From contig NZ_BAEP01000056.1 of the NCBI RefSeq assembly GCF_000315015.1, forward strand, positions 35,937 through 99,936: DNA of 64,000 nucleotides, given 5' to 3'. Origin of the DNA: Paraglaciecola mesophila KMM 241. GTDB lineage: Bacteria > Pseudomonadota > Gammaproteobacteria > Enterobacterales > Alteromonadaceae. A program made the translations under genes and the position numbers. Under the pieces are notes generated by a model. The model worked only from the letters and a program-made list of their open reading frames with translations, was not told where the DNA came from and made no database searches. Positions 1-9,635 of the stretch are shown here, in pieces (within the stretch, counting starts at the first letter, position 1; each line of letters opens with the position of its first letter).

Positions 1-2033
1 CGTTTGATTAAATGAGGCGCTAATGACTCCAACCATTGAGGTTCAATTTTTGCCCCCATTCGACCAAATAGTCTGGATGTATCCACAAGCTCAGCAACCA
101 TTACCCATTTAGGACTCGCTTTGGCAATTCCTGACCCAGGGAATAACATGAACCGGCCGTTACGTGCCCCAAGGTATTCCTTGTCTTTATCTTTATTCCC
201 GACATGAGATAGTAAACCAGCAGCCATCGCTTGGTGAATTGCTTCATAATCCGCTTCTGCCTGGCTGATACTAAAGCCGAGCTCTGCGATAGATTTTTTC
301 AACTGGCTTACGATATCTTGCCACTCTCGCATACGTAAATAGTTAATGAAGTTTTGCTTACACCACTTGCGTAATTGATTGTTAGTCAGCTCGACTTGTT
401 TTGCTTTAAATTCTAACCAAAGCATTAATAAGGATAAAAAGTCAGAATCTTTATTGGCAAATGCTTGGTGTTTCTCATCAGCCGCTTGCCGTTTATCTTG
501 AGGGCGCTCTCGTGGGTCTTGAATGCTCAAACCAGCAGTAATAATAGATACGTCTCGCATACTATTGCGTTTTTCTGCTTCGACAATCATCCTCGCATAG
601 CGGGGATCGATGGGTAAGCGCGCCATTTGACGGCCAATGGTAGTTAAGTTTAACCGCCCAGTATTTTTCTCGACTCCACCAAGCTCTTCGAGCAGATTAA
701 AGCCGTCATTGATACTGCGTGAGTCTGGCATTTGCACAAAGGGGAACTCGTCAATTTTGCCAAGGCCTAACGCCATCATCTGCAAGATGACTGAGGCTAA
801 ATTCGTTCTTAGAATTTCGGGATCAGTAAACTCATCGCGATTGTTATAGTCATCTTCACTGTACAAACGTATACAGATACCATCTGATACGCGCCCACAA
901 CGCCCTGCCCTCTGATTGGCGGAAGCTTGGGAAATAGGCTCAATGGGTAAACGCTGTACTTTACTGCGTACACTGTACCGTGAGATACGTGCCGTACCTG
1001 GGTCAATAACGTATTTGATCCCCGGCACTGTTAACGATGTTTCAGCGACGTTGGTGGCAAGTACGATGCGTCTACCTGAGTGTGATTGAAATATCTTGTT
1101 TTGTTCTGCTGCAGACAACCTAGCGTAAAGCGGTACGACTTCGGTGTGTCTGAATTGTTGTCGTGTCAGTGCATCTGCCATATCGCGAATGTCTCTCTCA
1201 CCGCTCAAAAAGACCAGAATGTCCCCTTGGCTATGATTTCCTAGTTCGTTTACGGCATCAATTATCGCTTGCGCTTGGTCCCTGTCGTTCTCACCATCGT
1301 CATCAAGTAATGGTCTGTAACGCATTTCGACCGGGAAGGTTCGGCCGCTCACTTGAATAATAGGAGCATCATCGAAATGCTTTGAGAACCGCTCAGGATC
1401 GATCGTCGCTGAGGTGATGATTAACTTTAAATCTGGTCTTTTAGGCAGTAATTGCTTTAGTATACCGAGGATAAAATCAATATTGAGGCTTCGCTCGTGC
1501 GCCTCATCAATAATAATGGTGTCATACTGATTTAAAAATCTATCTTGTTGAATTTCTGCGAGCAAAATACCGTCTGTCATTAACTTTACATAGGTACGGT
1601 CACTCACTTGATCTGAGAAACGAATTTTAAACCCGACTTCATTTCCGATTTCACTATGTAGCTCTTCTGTGATGCGGTTGGCGACGCTTCTAGCGGCAAG
1701 TCTTCGTGGTTGAGTATGGCCGATTAAACCACTTACACCTCGCCCTAACTCTAAACAAATTTTCGGAATTTGAGTTGTTTTCCCCGAACCCGTTTCACCT
1801 GCAATAATCACCACTTGATGATCACGGATCGCATCTGAAATTTTCTGTTTTTGTTCAGTAACGGGTAAGTCTGGGTATTCTACTTTGGGAAGATTGGCTT
1901 GCCTTTGCTCTTTTAATAACACCGACCTATCGATATCTTTACTCAACTTGGCGAGGGCTTCGTTTTTCTTTTTGCTGTCGAATCGTTGAATCTGTTTAAA
2001 GCGGCGTTGAAAACGAAACCGATCTGACGTCAT
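1..2033 (-). CDS. hrpA: ATP-dependent RNA helicase HrpA (partial, 3' end outside window)
   Basis: DEAH-box RNA helicase of the HrpA family. In E. coli HrpA (about 1300 residues) acts on RNA and stalled ribosomes. Only the N-terminal half is present; the gene runs off the left edge. Visible motifs are Walker A GETGSGKTT near 1770-1800, the DEAH box IDEAH at 1498-1512, SATI near 1420 and the QRAGRCGR motif VI near 890. The ATG at 2033 gives MTSDRFRFQRRFKQIQ. The frame stays open upstream, and translated residues such as QSAALTYSQLNELTSVC also fit the HrpA N terminus, so a TTG at 2108 may be the true start. The family call is secure; the start is not. Confidence 0.93.
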   Translation of the reverse strand, partial: MTSDRFRFQRRFKQIQRFDSKKKNEALAKLSKDIDRSVLLKEQRQANLPKVEYPDLPVTEQKQKISDAIRDHQVVIIAGETGSGKTTQIPKICLELGRGVSGLIGHTQPRRLAARSVANRITEELHSEIGNEVGFKIRFSDQVSDRTYVKLMTDGILLAEIQQDRFLNQYDTIIIDEAHERSLNIDFILGILKQLLPKRPDLKLIITSATIDPERFSKHFDDAPIIQVSGRTFPVEMRYRPLLDDDGENDRDQAQAIIDAVNELGNHSQGDILVFLSGERDIRDMADALTRQQFRHTEVVPLYARLSAAEQNKIFQSHSGRRIVLATNVAETSLTVPGIKYVIDPGTARISRYSVRSKVQRLPIEPISQASANQRAGRCGRVSDGICIRLYSEDDYNNRDEFTDPEILRTNLASVILQMMALGLGKIDEFPFVQMPDSRSINDGFNLLEELGGVEKNTGRLNLTTIGRQMARLPIDPRYARMIVEAEKRNSMRDVSIITAGLSIQDPRERPQDKRQAADEKHQAFANKDSDFLSLLMLWLEFKAKQVELTNNQLRKWCKQNFINYLRMREWQDIVSQLKKSIAELGFSISQAEADYEAIHQAMAAGLLSHVGNKDKDKEYLGARNGRFMLFPGSGIAKASPKWVMVAELVDTSRLFGRMGAKIEPQWLESLAPHLIK

Positions 2034-2206
2034 ACACACTGACGTCAGTTCGTTTAATTGGGAATAAGTTAACGCAGCGCTTTGCGTTTCTGATAAATGT
2101 GAAGACAATAAAATTTGCTCATACTAGGGACAACCACAATGGGTGTTGATCCTAGAAGAATGAGAATTTAAATACTAGTACCGATTGGGTAAAACCCTAA
2201 AAAAGC

Positions 2207-2626
2207 CTAACCGGCTATACGGTATCCGTCTCTTAGCTGCATATCTATTGCATTCAACAGCTGAGAACGATTGATTGTGCCTAACAAATAACCGTCATCG
2301 TCAACGATCGGGTATACCTTAGGTTTAGCGACTAACATTTTCTGCGCTTGTTCAATCACAGAAACGTAAGGACGAATTGAAATAACCTCCGTTTGCATAA
2401 TATCTTTTACTCGACAAACTTGCTCTCGGTAATAACTTGATTCGATCATTCTTACTAAACAATCTTGCTCCGACAGGAAGCCAACGACTTTATTTTTATC
2501 ATCGACAACCGGCCCCCCCGTTTGTCCACTTTGTAATAAACGTTCGACGGCTTCGGCTACAGACATTTCTAAGGAAAAGGTGACAGGGCGACAATTCATA
2601 TAATCGCTAACTCGTAATGATTGCAT
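2207..2626 (-). CDS. Tandem CBS-domain protein
   Basis: A 139-residue protein made of two CBS domains (about residues 7-62 and 75-133) with nothing else attached. CBS pairs usually bind adenine nucleotides or related ligands and sense energy or redox state. The domain order and motifs such as GGPVVDD...VVGFLSEQD and YPIVDDDGYLLGTI are clear. A GGAG ribosome site lies 6-7 bases before the ATG, supporting this start. It stands alone between hrpA and the divergent sbcB, so no partner is implied. Free-standing CBS proteins have no specific predictable function; ligand and role are unknown. Confidence 0.85.
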   Translation of the reverse strand: MQSLRVSDYMNCRPVTFSLEMSVAEAVERLLQSGQTGGPVVDDKNKVVGFLSEQDCLVRMIESSYYREQVCRVKDIMQTEVISIRPYVSVIEQAQKMLVAKPKVYPIVDDDGYLLGTINRSQLLNAIDMQLRDGYRIAG

Positions 2627-2858
2627 AAATACTCCAAAGGTGAGCTACCATTTGAACAACAAATTGTTAACACAACTAGAGTTAAGCACAAACTGTCGGT
2701 TTTAATAGGTTTTATAAGTAGAACTTTAGTATGTTGAAGATAAATAAATATAATGTTCATTTAAATTACATAGTTATGAACAAAAAACTGGGTTTAATTT
2801 GAGTTTGCAACGTAATTCTGTTGAGATCCCCCTGAGAATGAAAATCATAAGGAATACT

Positions 2859-4289
2859 GTGTCTACACCCTCGATATATTGGCACGATTACGAAACGTGG
2901 GGCGTTAATCCTCAAAAAGATCCTGCTTGTCAGTTTGCTGGTATTCGAACCGATTTGGACCTGAATATCATTACCCAGCCGTTGATGATTTTTAATCAAA
3001 TCCCCAATGATTATTTACCTCACCCTGAAGCATGTTTGATTACAGGTATTACGCCACAACATAGTTTGCGTGATGGCATGATTGAGCCCGACTTTATTCA
3101 AAAGATTCATAAAGAATTTTCGACGCCTGAAACCTGTGTCGCTGGTTACAACAATATCCGGTTTGATGATGAAGTGACACGATACACTTTGTATCGAAAT
3201 TTTTATGACCCATACGGACGTGAATGGCGCAATGGCAATAGCCGCTGGGATATTATCGATGTAGTTCGAGCCTGTTACGCACTTCGTCCTGAGGGCATAG
3301 AGTGGCCATTAAAAGGAGATGGTACTCCTAGTTTTAAATTAGAAGATTTAAGCAAAGCGAATAATATTGAGCATGCCGCAGCCCATGATGCCATGTCTGA
3401 TGTGCATGCCACGATCGCTATGGCAAAGCTGGTCAAAACGGCGCAGCCTAAATTATATGATTATTTGTTTAATTTACGGTTTAAGAAAAACGTTATTGCC
3501 CTTCTCGATATCACTGCCCATACACCATTGGTACATATATCCTCTAAGCTACCAGCCTTAAACGGGTGCTGTACGTGGATAGCCCCTGTCGCCCAGCATC
3601 CCACCAATAAAAATGCCTTTATAGTGGTAAATCTGGCGTTAGACATTCAGCCATTAATTGATTTGTCGGTGGAAGAGATAATTCATAAGCTCTATACCCC
3701 ATCCAATATGCTTGAAGAAGGTGAACAACGTTTACCGATAAAATTGATACATATAAACAAAAGCCCGGTAATTGCTCCCGCTAAGACATTAGATGAAGCA
3801 AACGCGGTTAGACTCGGTATTGATAGAGAAGCGTGCCTAAGAAATTTAAAGGTACTTAAACAACACCCTGAATTGGTTGATAAACTGATTGCGGTTCACA
3901 GCACGAGTAGAGAAAAAATAGAGCAGGACGCTGACCATGCCCTTTATAGCGGAGCTTTCTTTAGTCCAAAAGATCGCGCTTTAATGGACCAAGTGTTGCA
4001 AAGCAGTCCTGAACAATTAGTTGACCTAACACTACCCTTTGAAGATCCTAGATTAGACAATCTACTGTTTTATTATAAAGCACGAAATTTCCCAACATCA
4101 TTAAATGAACAAGAACTACAACGCTGGCAAAACCACCGTAAGTTCCGCTTATTGGATGACACCTCACCATCGAGTATTACGATGACGGATTACGTACAAA
4201 CCTTAGAGTTGCTCAGCGAGCAATATCAATCTAATAACGACAAATTAGCCATACTTAAAGCTTTATATACATACGCTGAACAACTTTAA
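2859..4289 (+). CDS. sbcB: Exodeoxyribonuclease I
   Basis: Exonuclease I degrades single-stranded DNA 3' to 5' and acts in mismatch repair and recombination. The protein aligns over its whole length with the E. coli enzyme (475 residues): DEDDh motif I appears as HDYETWG close to the N terminus, then YNNIRFDDEVTR, SRWDIIDVVRACYALRPEG and the HDAMSDVHATIAMAKL motif, followed by the SH3-like and C-terminal helical parts ending LKALYTYAEQL. I chose the GTG at 2859 because AAGGA lies 5 bases upstream and the protein then begins MSTPSIYWHDYET, as in relatives. In-frame starts at 2799 and 2838 would add 20 or 7 unaligned residues. Transcribed alone. Confidence 0.95.
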   Translation: MSTPSIYWHDYETWGVNPQKDPACQFAGIRTDLDLNIITQPLMIFNQIPNDYLPHPEACLITGITPQHSLRDGMIEPDFIQKIHKEFSTPETCVAGYNNIRFDDEVTRYTLYRNFYDPYGREWRNGNSRWDIIDVVRACYALRPEGIEWPLKGDGTPSFKLEDLSKANNIEHAAAHDAMSDVHATIAMAKLVKTAQPKLYDYLFNLRFKKNVIALLDITAHTPLVHISSKLPALNGCCTWIAPVAQHPTNKNAFIVVNLALDIQPLIDLSVEEIIHKLYTPSNMLEEGEQRLPIKLIHINKSPVIAPAKTLDEANAVRLGIDREACLRNLKVLKQHPELVDKLIAVHSTSREKIEQDADHALYSGAFFSPKDRALMDQVLQSSPEQLVDLTLPFEDPRLDNLLFYYKARNFPTSLNEQELQRWQNHRKFRLLDDTSPSSITMTDYVQTLELLSEQYQSNNDKLAILKALYTYAEQL

Positions 4290-4424
4290 GCAAGGTATTA
4301 ATCACTGTATATTCTTAAATAATCATGCATTGTTGTTTATGACCGATAATAGTTACAGTGATGTCGACTTTATCTAGATATTCAAGATTGTTGTTTGTAG
4401 TGATGAAGTGTTTCAATATTTATA

Positions 4425-6098
4425 ATGCAGGTGATTAGAATGGATGGAATAACCCTAACGGTTGATGAAACGAATACGCACCTTAGTGCGCACATTAACC
4501 CACAAGAATTGAACGGTAAAATTGATTTTAAAGTCGTGTTGAAAGTTATTAAGGAAAGTGAATACGCCGATTTTTATCTAAATGATGACGCTATCCAAAC
4601 TTTATTGGCCAACACGCAAACAGCGATTAAAACCGAAGCGAGCGGCACCCTCGTAGAGCGCTTAGGAGAGCGCCGGGATAACGAGATTAAATGTAAGGTA
4701 GAAGAAGGCCAATTAAGCGCTAGTATGACGATCAAAAAAGGCTATGGTGCACCTATTTTAACCCTATCTGATTTAGTCACCCTCGCAAACAAAAGTAATA
4801 TCGTACGAGGATTGAGCACTAAACGTCTGCAGGCATTGCATCAATCTTATCTCTCATCAGCCTCGGGAGAAACCGTCAACGCCACCATAGCGAAAGGATT
4901 GCCTCCTAAAACAGGCCGTTCATCTAAGCTCAAACCGCTAGTACAAAATGCATTAGATCGCATATTGCGCCCTCAATCATCTCAACACGGTCGTGTTGAT
5001 ATGCGCAATTTAGGCGACATTATATGTGTGAAGGTCGGTACCGAATTACTGCGCAGAATGCCTCCGTCCCACGGACGTTCAGGATATACCGTCACGGGGG
5101 AAACTATCCGCCCTAAAGCGGGAGAATGGATAACACTACGGCCAGGTGATGGCACTGCGATAAGTGAAAAAGATGAGAATCTACTTATCGCTGAAATTTC
5201 AGGCATGCCTAAATTTAAAGATCAAAAGATGTGGGTAGACGATACTTATATCTGTAAAGGCGTCAACGTCGGTACAGGCAATGTCAACTATGACGGTGCG
5301 GTCTTGGTCAACGGTGATATCACAGAAAAAATGGAAATTATCGCAACCGGCGATGTAACCGTTAACGGTTTTGTCGAGTCAGCCACTATTCGTGCTGGTG
5401 GCGATATCATAATTACCGAAGGGGCAATGGGCAAAGTGAATGATGCTGGAACCGAGTACAGCACGACGTTACGCGCAAAAGGCAGTATTCATATTCAACA
5501 TGGTCAAGGGCTAGATATAAAATGTGACGGCGGTGTGACCATTGGTCGTCAGTTAGCCTTCAGTAAAGTAGTATGTCGTCAGGAAATGTTCGTTGGTCCG
5601 ATTGATAAACCTAATGGAAATTTATTTGCGTGTTCTATCTTCAGTCAGAACCGTGTTCAAGCAGGTACGTTTGGCGCCGTTTCTGGTAGTAACTTAACGT
5701 TAGATTTCAGCGATGGGTTTAATTCACTGTTAGCACGTAAAGACTCACTGGATGAATTGGTTAGGCAAATTCGCCAAAACTGTAGTCGACACGAAGATCG
5801 CATGAAGCTTATCCGCAGTAAATTTATTCCTGATGACCTGCGGGATAAAGTCAGTGCAGCTCAAGAACTATTCGACAATGAACACCAATTAATGCAGTGG
5901 CTTGAACGTAAGGCCGTTGAGCTTGCAGCAAATAAAGACGACTACCAGCAACGGATCATGGTATCGGCAAATAAACGTATTTATCCTGGTGTCGTAGTTA
6001 AACTAAACAATCGTACTTGGCGCGCAGATAGAGAGTACGCAAAAGCAAATGTAAGTTTTCACGGCCACCAGTGGCATTGCGAATCGGTCACTACTTAG
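4425..6098 (+). CDS. FapA / DUF342 family protein
   Basis: A 557-residue protein of the FapA (DUF342) family, linked in some Vibrio species to flagellar assembly and polar localisation. The centre carries the typical glycine-rich beta-helix repeats (for example VNVGTGNVNYDGAVLVNGDI and ATGDVTVNGFVESATIRAGGDI), followed by a charged, probably coiled-coil segment (about residues 430-510) and a short beta-rich tail. No signal peptide or membrane segment is seen, so it is probably cytoplasmic. It stands alone with a strong hairpin terminator 43 bases downstream. No flagellar genes are visible nearby, so the flagellar role is inference from the family only. Confidence 0.8.
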   Translation: MQVIRMDGITLTVDETNTHLSAHINPQELNGKIDFKVVLKVIKESEYADFYLNDDAIQTLLANTQTAIKTEASGTLVERLGERRDNEIKCKVEEGQLSASMTIKKGYGAPILTLSDLVTLANKSNIVRGLSTKRLQALHQSYLSSASGETVNATIAKGLPPKTGRSSKLKPLVQNALDRILRPQSSQHGRVDMRNLGDIICVKVGTELLRRMPPSHGRSGYTVTGETIRPKAGEWITLRPGDGTAISEKDENLLIAEISGMPKFKDQKMWVDDTYICKGVNVGTGNVNYDGAVLVNGDITEKMEIIATGDVTVNGFVESATIRAGGDIIITEGAMGKVNDAGTEYSTTLRAKGSIHIQHGQGLDIKCDGGVTIGRQLAFSKVVCRQEMFVGPIDKPNGNLFACSIFSQNRVQAGTFGAVSGSNLTLDFSDGFNSLLARKDSLDELVRQIRQNCSRHEDRMKLIRSKFIPDDLRDKVSAAQELFDNEHQLMQWLERKAVELAANKDDYQQRIMVSANKRIYPGVVVKLNNRTWRADREYAKANVSFHGHQWHCESVTT

Positions 6099-6140
6099 TG
6101 AGGGAAGAGTTTCATCAGTGCCACCTAATACGGTTAACGA

Positions 6141-6165
6141 AAAACGGCGCTAAACGCGCCGTTTT
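6141..6165. terminator. Bidirectional intrinsic terminator
   Basis: Perfect 10-bp stem AAAACGGCGC / GCGCCGTTTT around a 5-base loop (6151-6155). It lies between the convergent FapA-type gene and the small lipoprotein gene and has A/T tracts at both ends, so it can serve both. Confidence 0.85.
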
Positions 6166-6192
6166 AGTGTAATAGTCATGGCTAAAAATACG

Positions 6193-6459
6193 TTACTGGG
6201 GCTGCTTCTTAGCATTCTTGATTGAGCGCTTGATAGATTCAACCTGTGCCACACATTCGCGTTTCTTGTCACCTGACATATCCGCGCACTTTTGGCCCTC
6301 TTTGGGTTTTGTTTTTATTACCCCTGAATAAATAGCAGAAATCGCACATCCCGGTGCACCATCGCATGTATCCGGTGCCGGGTCGTGATAGCCATAGGGA
6401 TATGAACAAGCGGATAACCCGCTAATGGTCAAAAGCAATACTCTCTTTCTTAGTTTCAT
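6193..6459 (-). CDS. Small cysteine-containing lipoprotein
   Basis: An 88-residue predicted lipoprotein of unknown function. A basic N terminus (MKLRKR), a short hydrophobic stretch and a lipobox LSAC put the lipidated cysteine at residue 18. The mature part has four more cysteines (32, 38, 58, 69), enough for two disulfides, and a lysine-rich C-terminal helix. An AAGGAG-type site (complement of actcctt) lies just upstream of the ATG. I do not recognise a family. It is convergent with the FapA-type gene and shares its terminator, but nothing shows a functional link. Confidence 0.7.
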   Translation of the reverse strand: MKLRKRVLLLTISGLSACSYPYGYHDPAPDTCDGAPGCAISAIYSGVIKTKPKEGQKCADMSGDKKRECVAQVESIKRSIKNAKKQPQ

Positions 6460-6580
6460 AACGACTCCTTGTATTTTATTGGGTTTCCTAACCTTCGATA
6501 AGCTTGTTTATTGACCAGAGAGGGGCACCCAAAAAAATCAAATAAGGGATAAAAATAACACGCCCTAGCATTGTAGCGTA

Positions 6581-7453
6581 TCAATGGCTTTTCAAACGAG
6601 TAAGCAAACTCGAAGTATCAAACCGATTGCCACCTTCACGTTGCACGTCAGCATAAAACTGGTCAACTAATGCGGTCAGTGGCAGCGTACTTCCATTTTT
6701 CCTAGCTTCATCAAGGGCAATACCTAGATCTTTACGCATCCAATCTACCGCGAAACCAAAGTCATACTTCCCCGCTAACATTGTGTTTGAGCGATTCTCC
6801 ATCTGCCATGATTGAGCTGCGCCCTGAGAAATAACGTCGATGACAGACTCACAATCAAGCCCGGCGTTTAGACCAAAGTGAAGCGCTTCAGCCAAACCTT
6901 GTACCACGCCAGCGATACAAATTTGGTTCATCATTTTTGCTAACTGACCACTGCCGATTGGACCAAGTAATCGACTGAATTTAGCATACGATGCAATGAT
7001 AGGTTCAATTTGGGTAAAACTCGAAGCATCACCGCCTAACATGATTGTTAATTGGCCGTTTTCAGCCCCTGCTTGTCCGCCAGAAACGGGGGCATCTAAA
7101 AAAGCGACTCCTTGCTGTGCCGATACCGTTGAAAGTTCACGAGCCACATCTGCTGATGCCGTTGTATGATCTACGATAATAGCGCCCTCTTTTGCGGTTG
7201 CTAAAATCCCACTTTCTCCACAAACCACCGAACGTAAATCATCGTCGTTACCAACACATATAAATATGATGTCAGCATCGTTCGCCGCTTTTGCAGGGGT
7301 ATTTTTTGATAAACCGTCAAAACGCGCCGACCACTCCTGTGCTTTTGACTGAGTACGATTGTATACCGTGACCTTATGACCGGCTTTGGCAAGATGCCCA
7401 GCCATCGGAAAGCCCATTACACCGAGTCCAATAAACGCTATTTTTGTTGTCAT
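6581..7453 (-). CDS. NAD(P)-dependent beta-hydroxyacid dehydrogenase
   Basis: A 290-residue member of the 3-hydroxyisobutyrate / tartronate-semialdehyde reductase family. It shows the Rossmann motif GLGVMG (residues 9-14), the substrate motif DAPVSGG (120-126), and the catalytic lysine in KMMNQ (Lys173). YNRT follows beta-strand 2, which often goes with NADP preference. The length is typical. The exact substrate cannot be read from the sequence: tartronate semialdehyde, 3-hydroxyisobutyrate, succinic semialdehyde and others are handled by near relatives. It is divergent from the peroxidase gene with a short shared promoter region (7454-7529). Confidence 0.85.
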   Translation of the reverse strand: MTTKIAFIGLGVMGFPMAGHLAKAGHKVTVYNRTQSKAQEWSARFDGLSKNTPAKAANDADIIFICVGNDDDLRSVVCGESGILATAKEGAIIVDHTTASADVARELSTVSAQQGVAFLDAPVSGGQAGAENGQLTIMLGGDASSFTQIEPIIASYAKFSRLLGPIGSGQLAKMMNQICIAGVVQGLAEALHFGLNAGLDCESVIDVISQGAAQSWQMENRSNTMLAGKYDFGFAVDWMRKDLGIALDEARKNGSTLPLTALVDQFYADVQREGGNRFDTSSLLTRLKSH

Positions 7454-7529
7454 AATGATGCTTTAAATCCTTGATAGTTTTCGTAAAAATGCCACTATAT
7501 TACATCGCTTTGAAAACCGGAATGAAACC

Positions 7530-8015
7530 GTGAATAACATTTACCAATTTGCTGCAAAACACAATAATGGCCACGCCCTTTCAATGGATATTTACCACGG
7601 CAAGGTGTTGTTGATTGTGAATACAGCAAGTAAGTGTGGATTTACGCCGCAATATAATGGATTGCAAGCATTACAGGATACCTATGCCACACAGGGCTTC
7701 GAAGTATTGGGTTTCCCGTGTGATCAATTTGGCCATCAAGAGCCAGGTAATGATAAGGAAATTGAACAATTTTGCACAACCCGGTTTTCTGTTTCTTTTC
7801 CGCTATTTGCCAAGGTAGAAGTGAACGGGATCAATGCACACCCCTTATTCATGTACTTAAAGAAACATGCTCCAGGTATCTTTGGATCTACCCGTATCAA
7901 ATGGAATTTCACCAAATTTTTAGTTGATTCACACGGTAACGTGGTTAAGCGCTATTCGCCTAAAACCAAGCCGGAGCAGATTAAAAAGGACATTGAAGCG
8001 CTATTAAGCGCATAA
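7530..8015 (+). CDS. Glutathione peroxidase family protein (BtuE-like)
   Basis: A 161-residue cysteine-type peroxidase of the glutathione peroxidase family, reducing hydrogen and lipid peroxides with thioredoxin or glutathione. The catalytic Cys36 lies in NTASKCGFTPQY, followed by FPCDQFG (usually FPCNQFG; here Asn is Asp) and WNFTKFLVD, which supplies the Trp and Asn of the active site. There is no signal peptide, so it is cytoplasmic. The start GTGAATAAC is preceded by little Shine-Dalgarno sequence, but the N terminus matches the family. It is convergent with cmoM, only 26 bases apart. Confidence 0.9.
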   Translation: MNNIYQFAAKHNNGHALSMDIYHGKVLLIVNTASKCGFTPQYNGLQALQDTYATQGFEVLGFPCDQFGHQEPGNDKEIEQFCTTRFSVSFPLFAKVEVNGINAHPLFMYLKKHAPGIFGSTRIKWNFTKFLVDSHGNVVKRYSPKTKPEQIKKDIEALLSA

Positions 8016-8041
8016 TATTAACTTACTAATTTAAACGTTCA

Positions 8042-8800
8042 TTAGGCGTCTCTGCGCATAAGAATGTGGAAATATTTGCCTAACCACATATAGGGCTCTT
8101 TATCACCGAATGCTATCTCGGCTTCTTTGAGTTGTTCATAATGACTTTGTTGCATTGTCGGATCTTTTAAGTAATCGTGAAAACAGCGGATCCCCGCCAT
8201 AGATGTAATCGAGACGGGTTGTGCCAGCAAAAAATCAATTACTGCTTTGGGTTGCAGCGGTTTATTCGGGCTCAGGCGTACCTGATTCTTCACCTTCATG
8301 CCCTGCTTAACGTAGTCAAAGTTTCCATAAAGTAAGTTGCCGAGCACTTGCGCATCTTTGTTAAAAAATGTTAGCGAAAAATAGCCACCAATTTTAGTCA
8401 TTGAAATGAGTTTTCGAACATTAACATAAGGATCATTTAACCATTCGAGTACAGCGTGGCAAATGACTAAGTCATATTCACAATCAGGTAAGCCCAAGAT
8501 ATCGCTATGGATCACTGAAAGCGCACTAGACTCAGCGCATTTTTGCTTGGCGATGGTTAATGTCTCATTTGAAATATCACTTAAGGTTACACTCACCCCT
8601 GATTGAAGGAGTACCCGGGACATTTCACCCGTGCCGCCGCCTGCGTCAAGTGCGGTACTTAATGTTGAAAAATCAATACTCTTGCTTAAATGATAATGAA
8701 GTAGCTCGTGGCGCAAGCGCCCTTTGCTTGTTCCATAAATATTCTTTTCAAACTTATCTGCAATGGCGTCGAAATTTTGATCACGCTTTTCGCTGTGCAT
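8042..8800 (-). CDS. cmoM: tRNA 5-carboxymethoxyuridine methyltransferase CmoM
   Basis: SAM-dependent methyltransferase (252 residues) matching CmoM (formerly SmtA), which methylates cmo5U at the wobble position of some tRNAs. SAM motif I is LDAGGGTGEMS (about residues 51-61). Strongly shared family blocks are RNFDAIADKFEKNIYGTSKG-like at the N terminus, CHAVLEWLNDP, GNFDYVKQGM, LSPNKPL, and the C-terminal EPYMWLGKYFHI. The gene ends close to the peroxidase gene and starts 37 bases after the stop of the ybgI-like gene, so the latter two may be co-transcribed. Confidence 0.9.
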   Translation of the reverse strand: MHSEKRDQNFDAIADKFEKNIYGTSKGRLRHELLHYHLSKSIDFSTLSTALDAGGGTGEMSRVLLQSGVSVTLSDISNETLTIAKQKCAESSALSVIHSDILGLPDCEYDLVICHAVLEWLNDPYVNVRKLISMTKIGGYFSLTFFNKDAQVLGNLLYGNFDYVKQGMKVKNQVRLSPNKPLQPKAVIDFLLAQPVSITSMAGIRCFHDYLKDPTMQQSHYEQLKEAEIAFGDKEPYMWLGKYFHILMRRDA

Positions 8801-8837
8801 CCGGTTTCTCGTTAAAATGTGGTCGATCTATTGGGTG

Positions 8838-9599
8838 TTAAGCGGGATTGGGTATATCAATAAACTCTGCGTTTAGCTCTGTATTGGCGTTGAGATACTC
8901 AGCCATCGCCTTTGCGCCATAACGTTCAGTAGCATGGTGTCCAGCAGCATAAAAATGAATATTCATTTCTCTGGCCGTATGGATAGTTTGTTCAGATACT
9001 TCACCGGTAACAAATGCATCCATGCCCGCATGGGCCGCCGCTTCAATATACCCTTGCCCACCACCCGTACACCAAGCCACGCGGTTAATCAGGTCAGAGT
9101 CAGCGCCTTCATGCAGCGGTTCACGCCCTAACACACTGCCCAACTTTTCGGCTAAGGCTCGCGCCGTCATAGCCGGTACAATTCGTCCCTGCATAACGAT
9201 CCCCTCAGGAGACTCAGACGGCAACGGGCTGATATCCGAAATATTCAACAATTTTCCTAATTGAGCGTTATTTCCTAGGCCGGCATGAATATCTAAGGGC
9301 AAATGATAGGCATAGAGGTTAATGTCGTACTTCAGTAACGCTGCTATGCGCTTTTTCTTCATACCGCAGATATTTGCCGTTTCTCCTTTCCAAAAGAAAC
9401 CGTGATGTACAAAAATGGCGTCAGCATTTTCCAGAATGGCTTTATCGATAAGGGCTTGTGAAGCGGTCACGCCACATACTATTTTCTGTACGTGCGTTTT
9501 ACCTTCGACTTGTAATCCGTTAGGACAAAAATCTTGCACTCTTTCGGGCTTCAAAAGTTCATTCAAGTAGCTAAGTAAAGCCACGTTAGTCATGCTCAT
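8838..9599 (-). CDS. Nif3-like dinuclear metal-centre protein YbgI
   Basis: A 253-residue member of the Nif3/YbgI (DUF34) family, toroidal metalloproteins with a dinuclear metal site; a GTP cyclohydrolase-like or hydrolase role is debated. Metal-ligand motifs are visible: HHGFFWKGE (His65/66), YHLPLDIH (His99, Asp103) and the C-terminal HHATERYGAKA. Length and order are normal. ATGs at residues 1 and 3 are both possible starts; neither has a strong ribosome site. Its leader region (9600-9720) has an unusual hairpin and a good -10 box, reported separately. Confidence 0.9.
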   Translation of the reverse strand: MSMTNVALLSYLNELLKPERVQDFCPNGLQVEGKTHVQKIVCGVTASQALIDKAILENADAIFVHHGFFWKGETANICGMKKKRIAALLKYDINLYAYHLPLDIHAGLGNNAQLGKLLNISDISPLPSESPEGIVMQGRIVPAMTARALAEKLGSVLGREPLHEGADSDLINRVAWCTGGGQGYIEAAAHAGMDAFVTGEVSEQTIHTAREMNIHFYAAGHHATERYGAKAMAEYLNANTELNAEFIDIPNPA

Positions 9600-9635
9600 A
9601 TATTACAAACCTTTACACGATAGTGGTCGACTGTG

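Noticed and set aside
637..849. Antisense frame inside hrpA
   Set aside because: It lies opposite a well-conserved helicase gene and has no recognisable domain.
2799..2858. Longer sbcB start at 2799
   Set aside because: The added residues do not align with exonuclease I, and a good ribosome site precedes the GTG at 2859.
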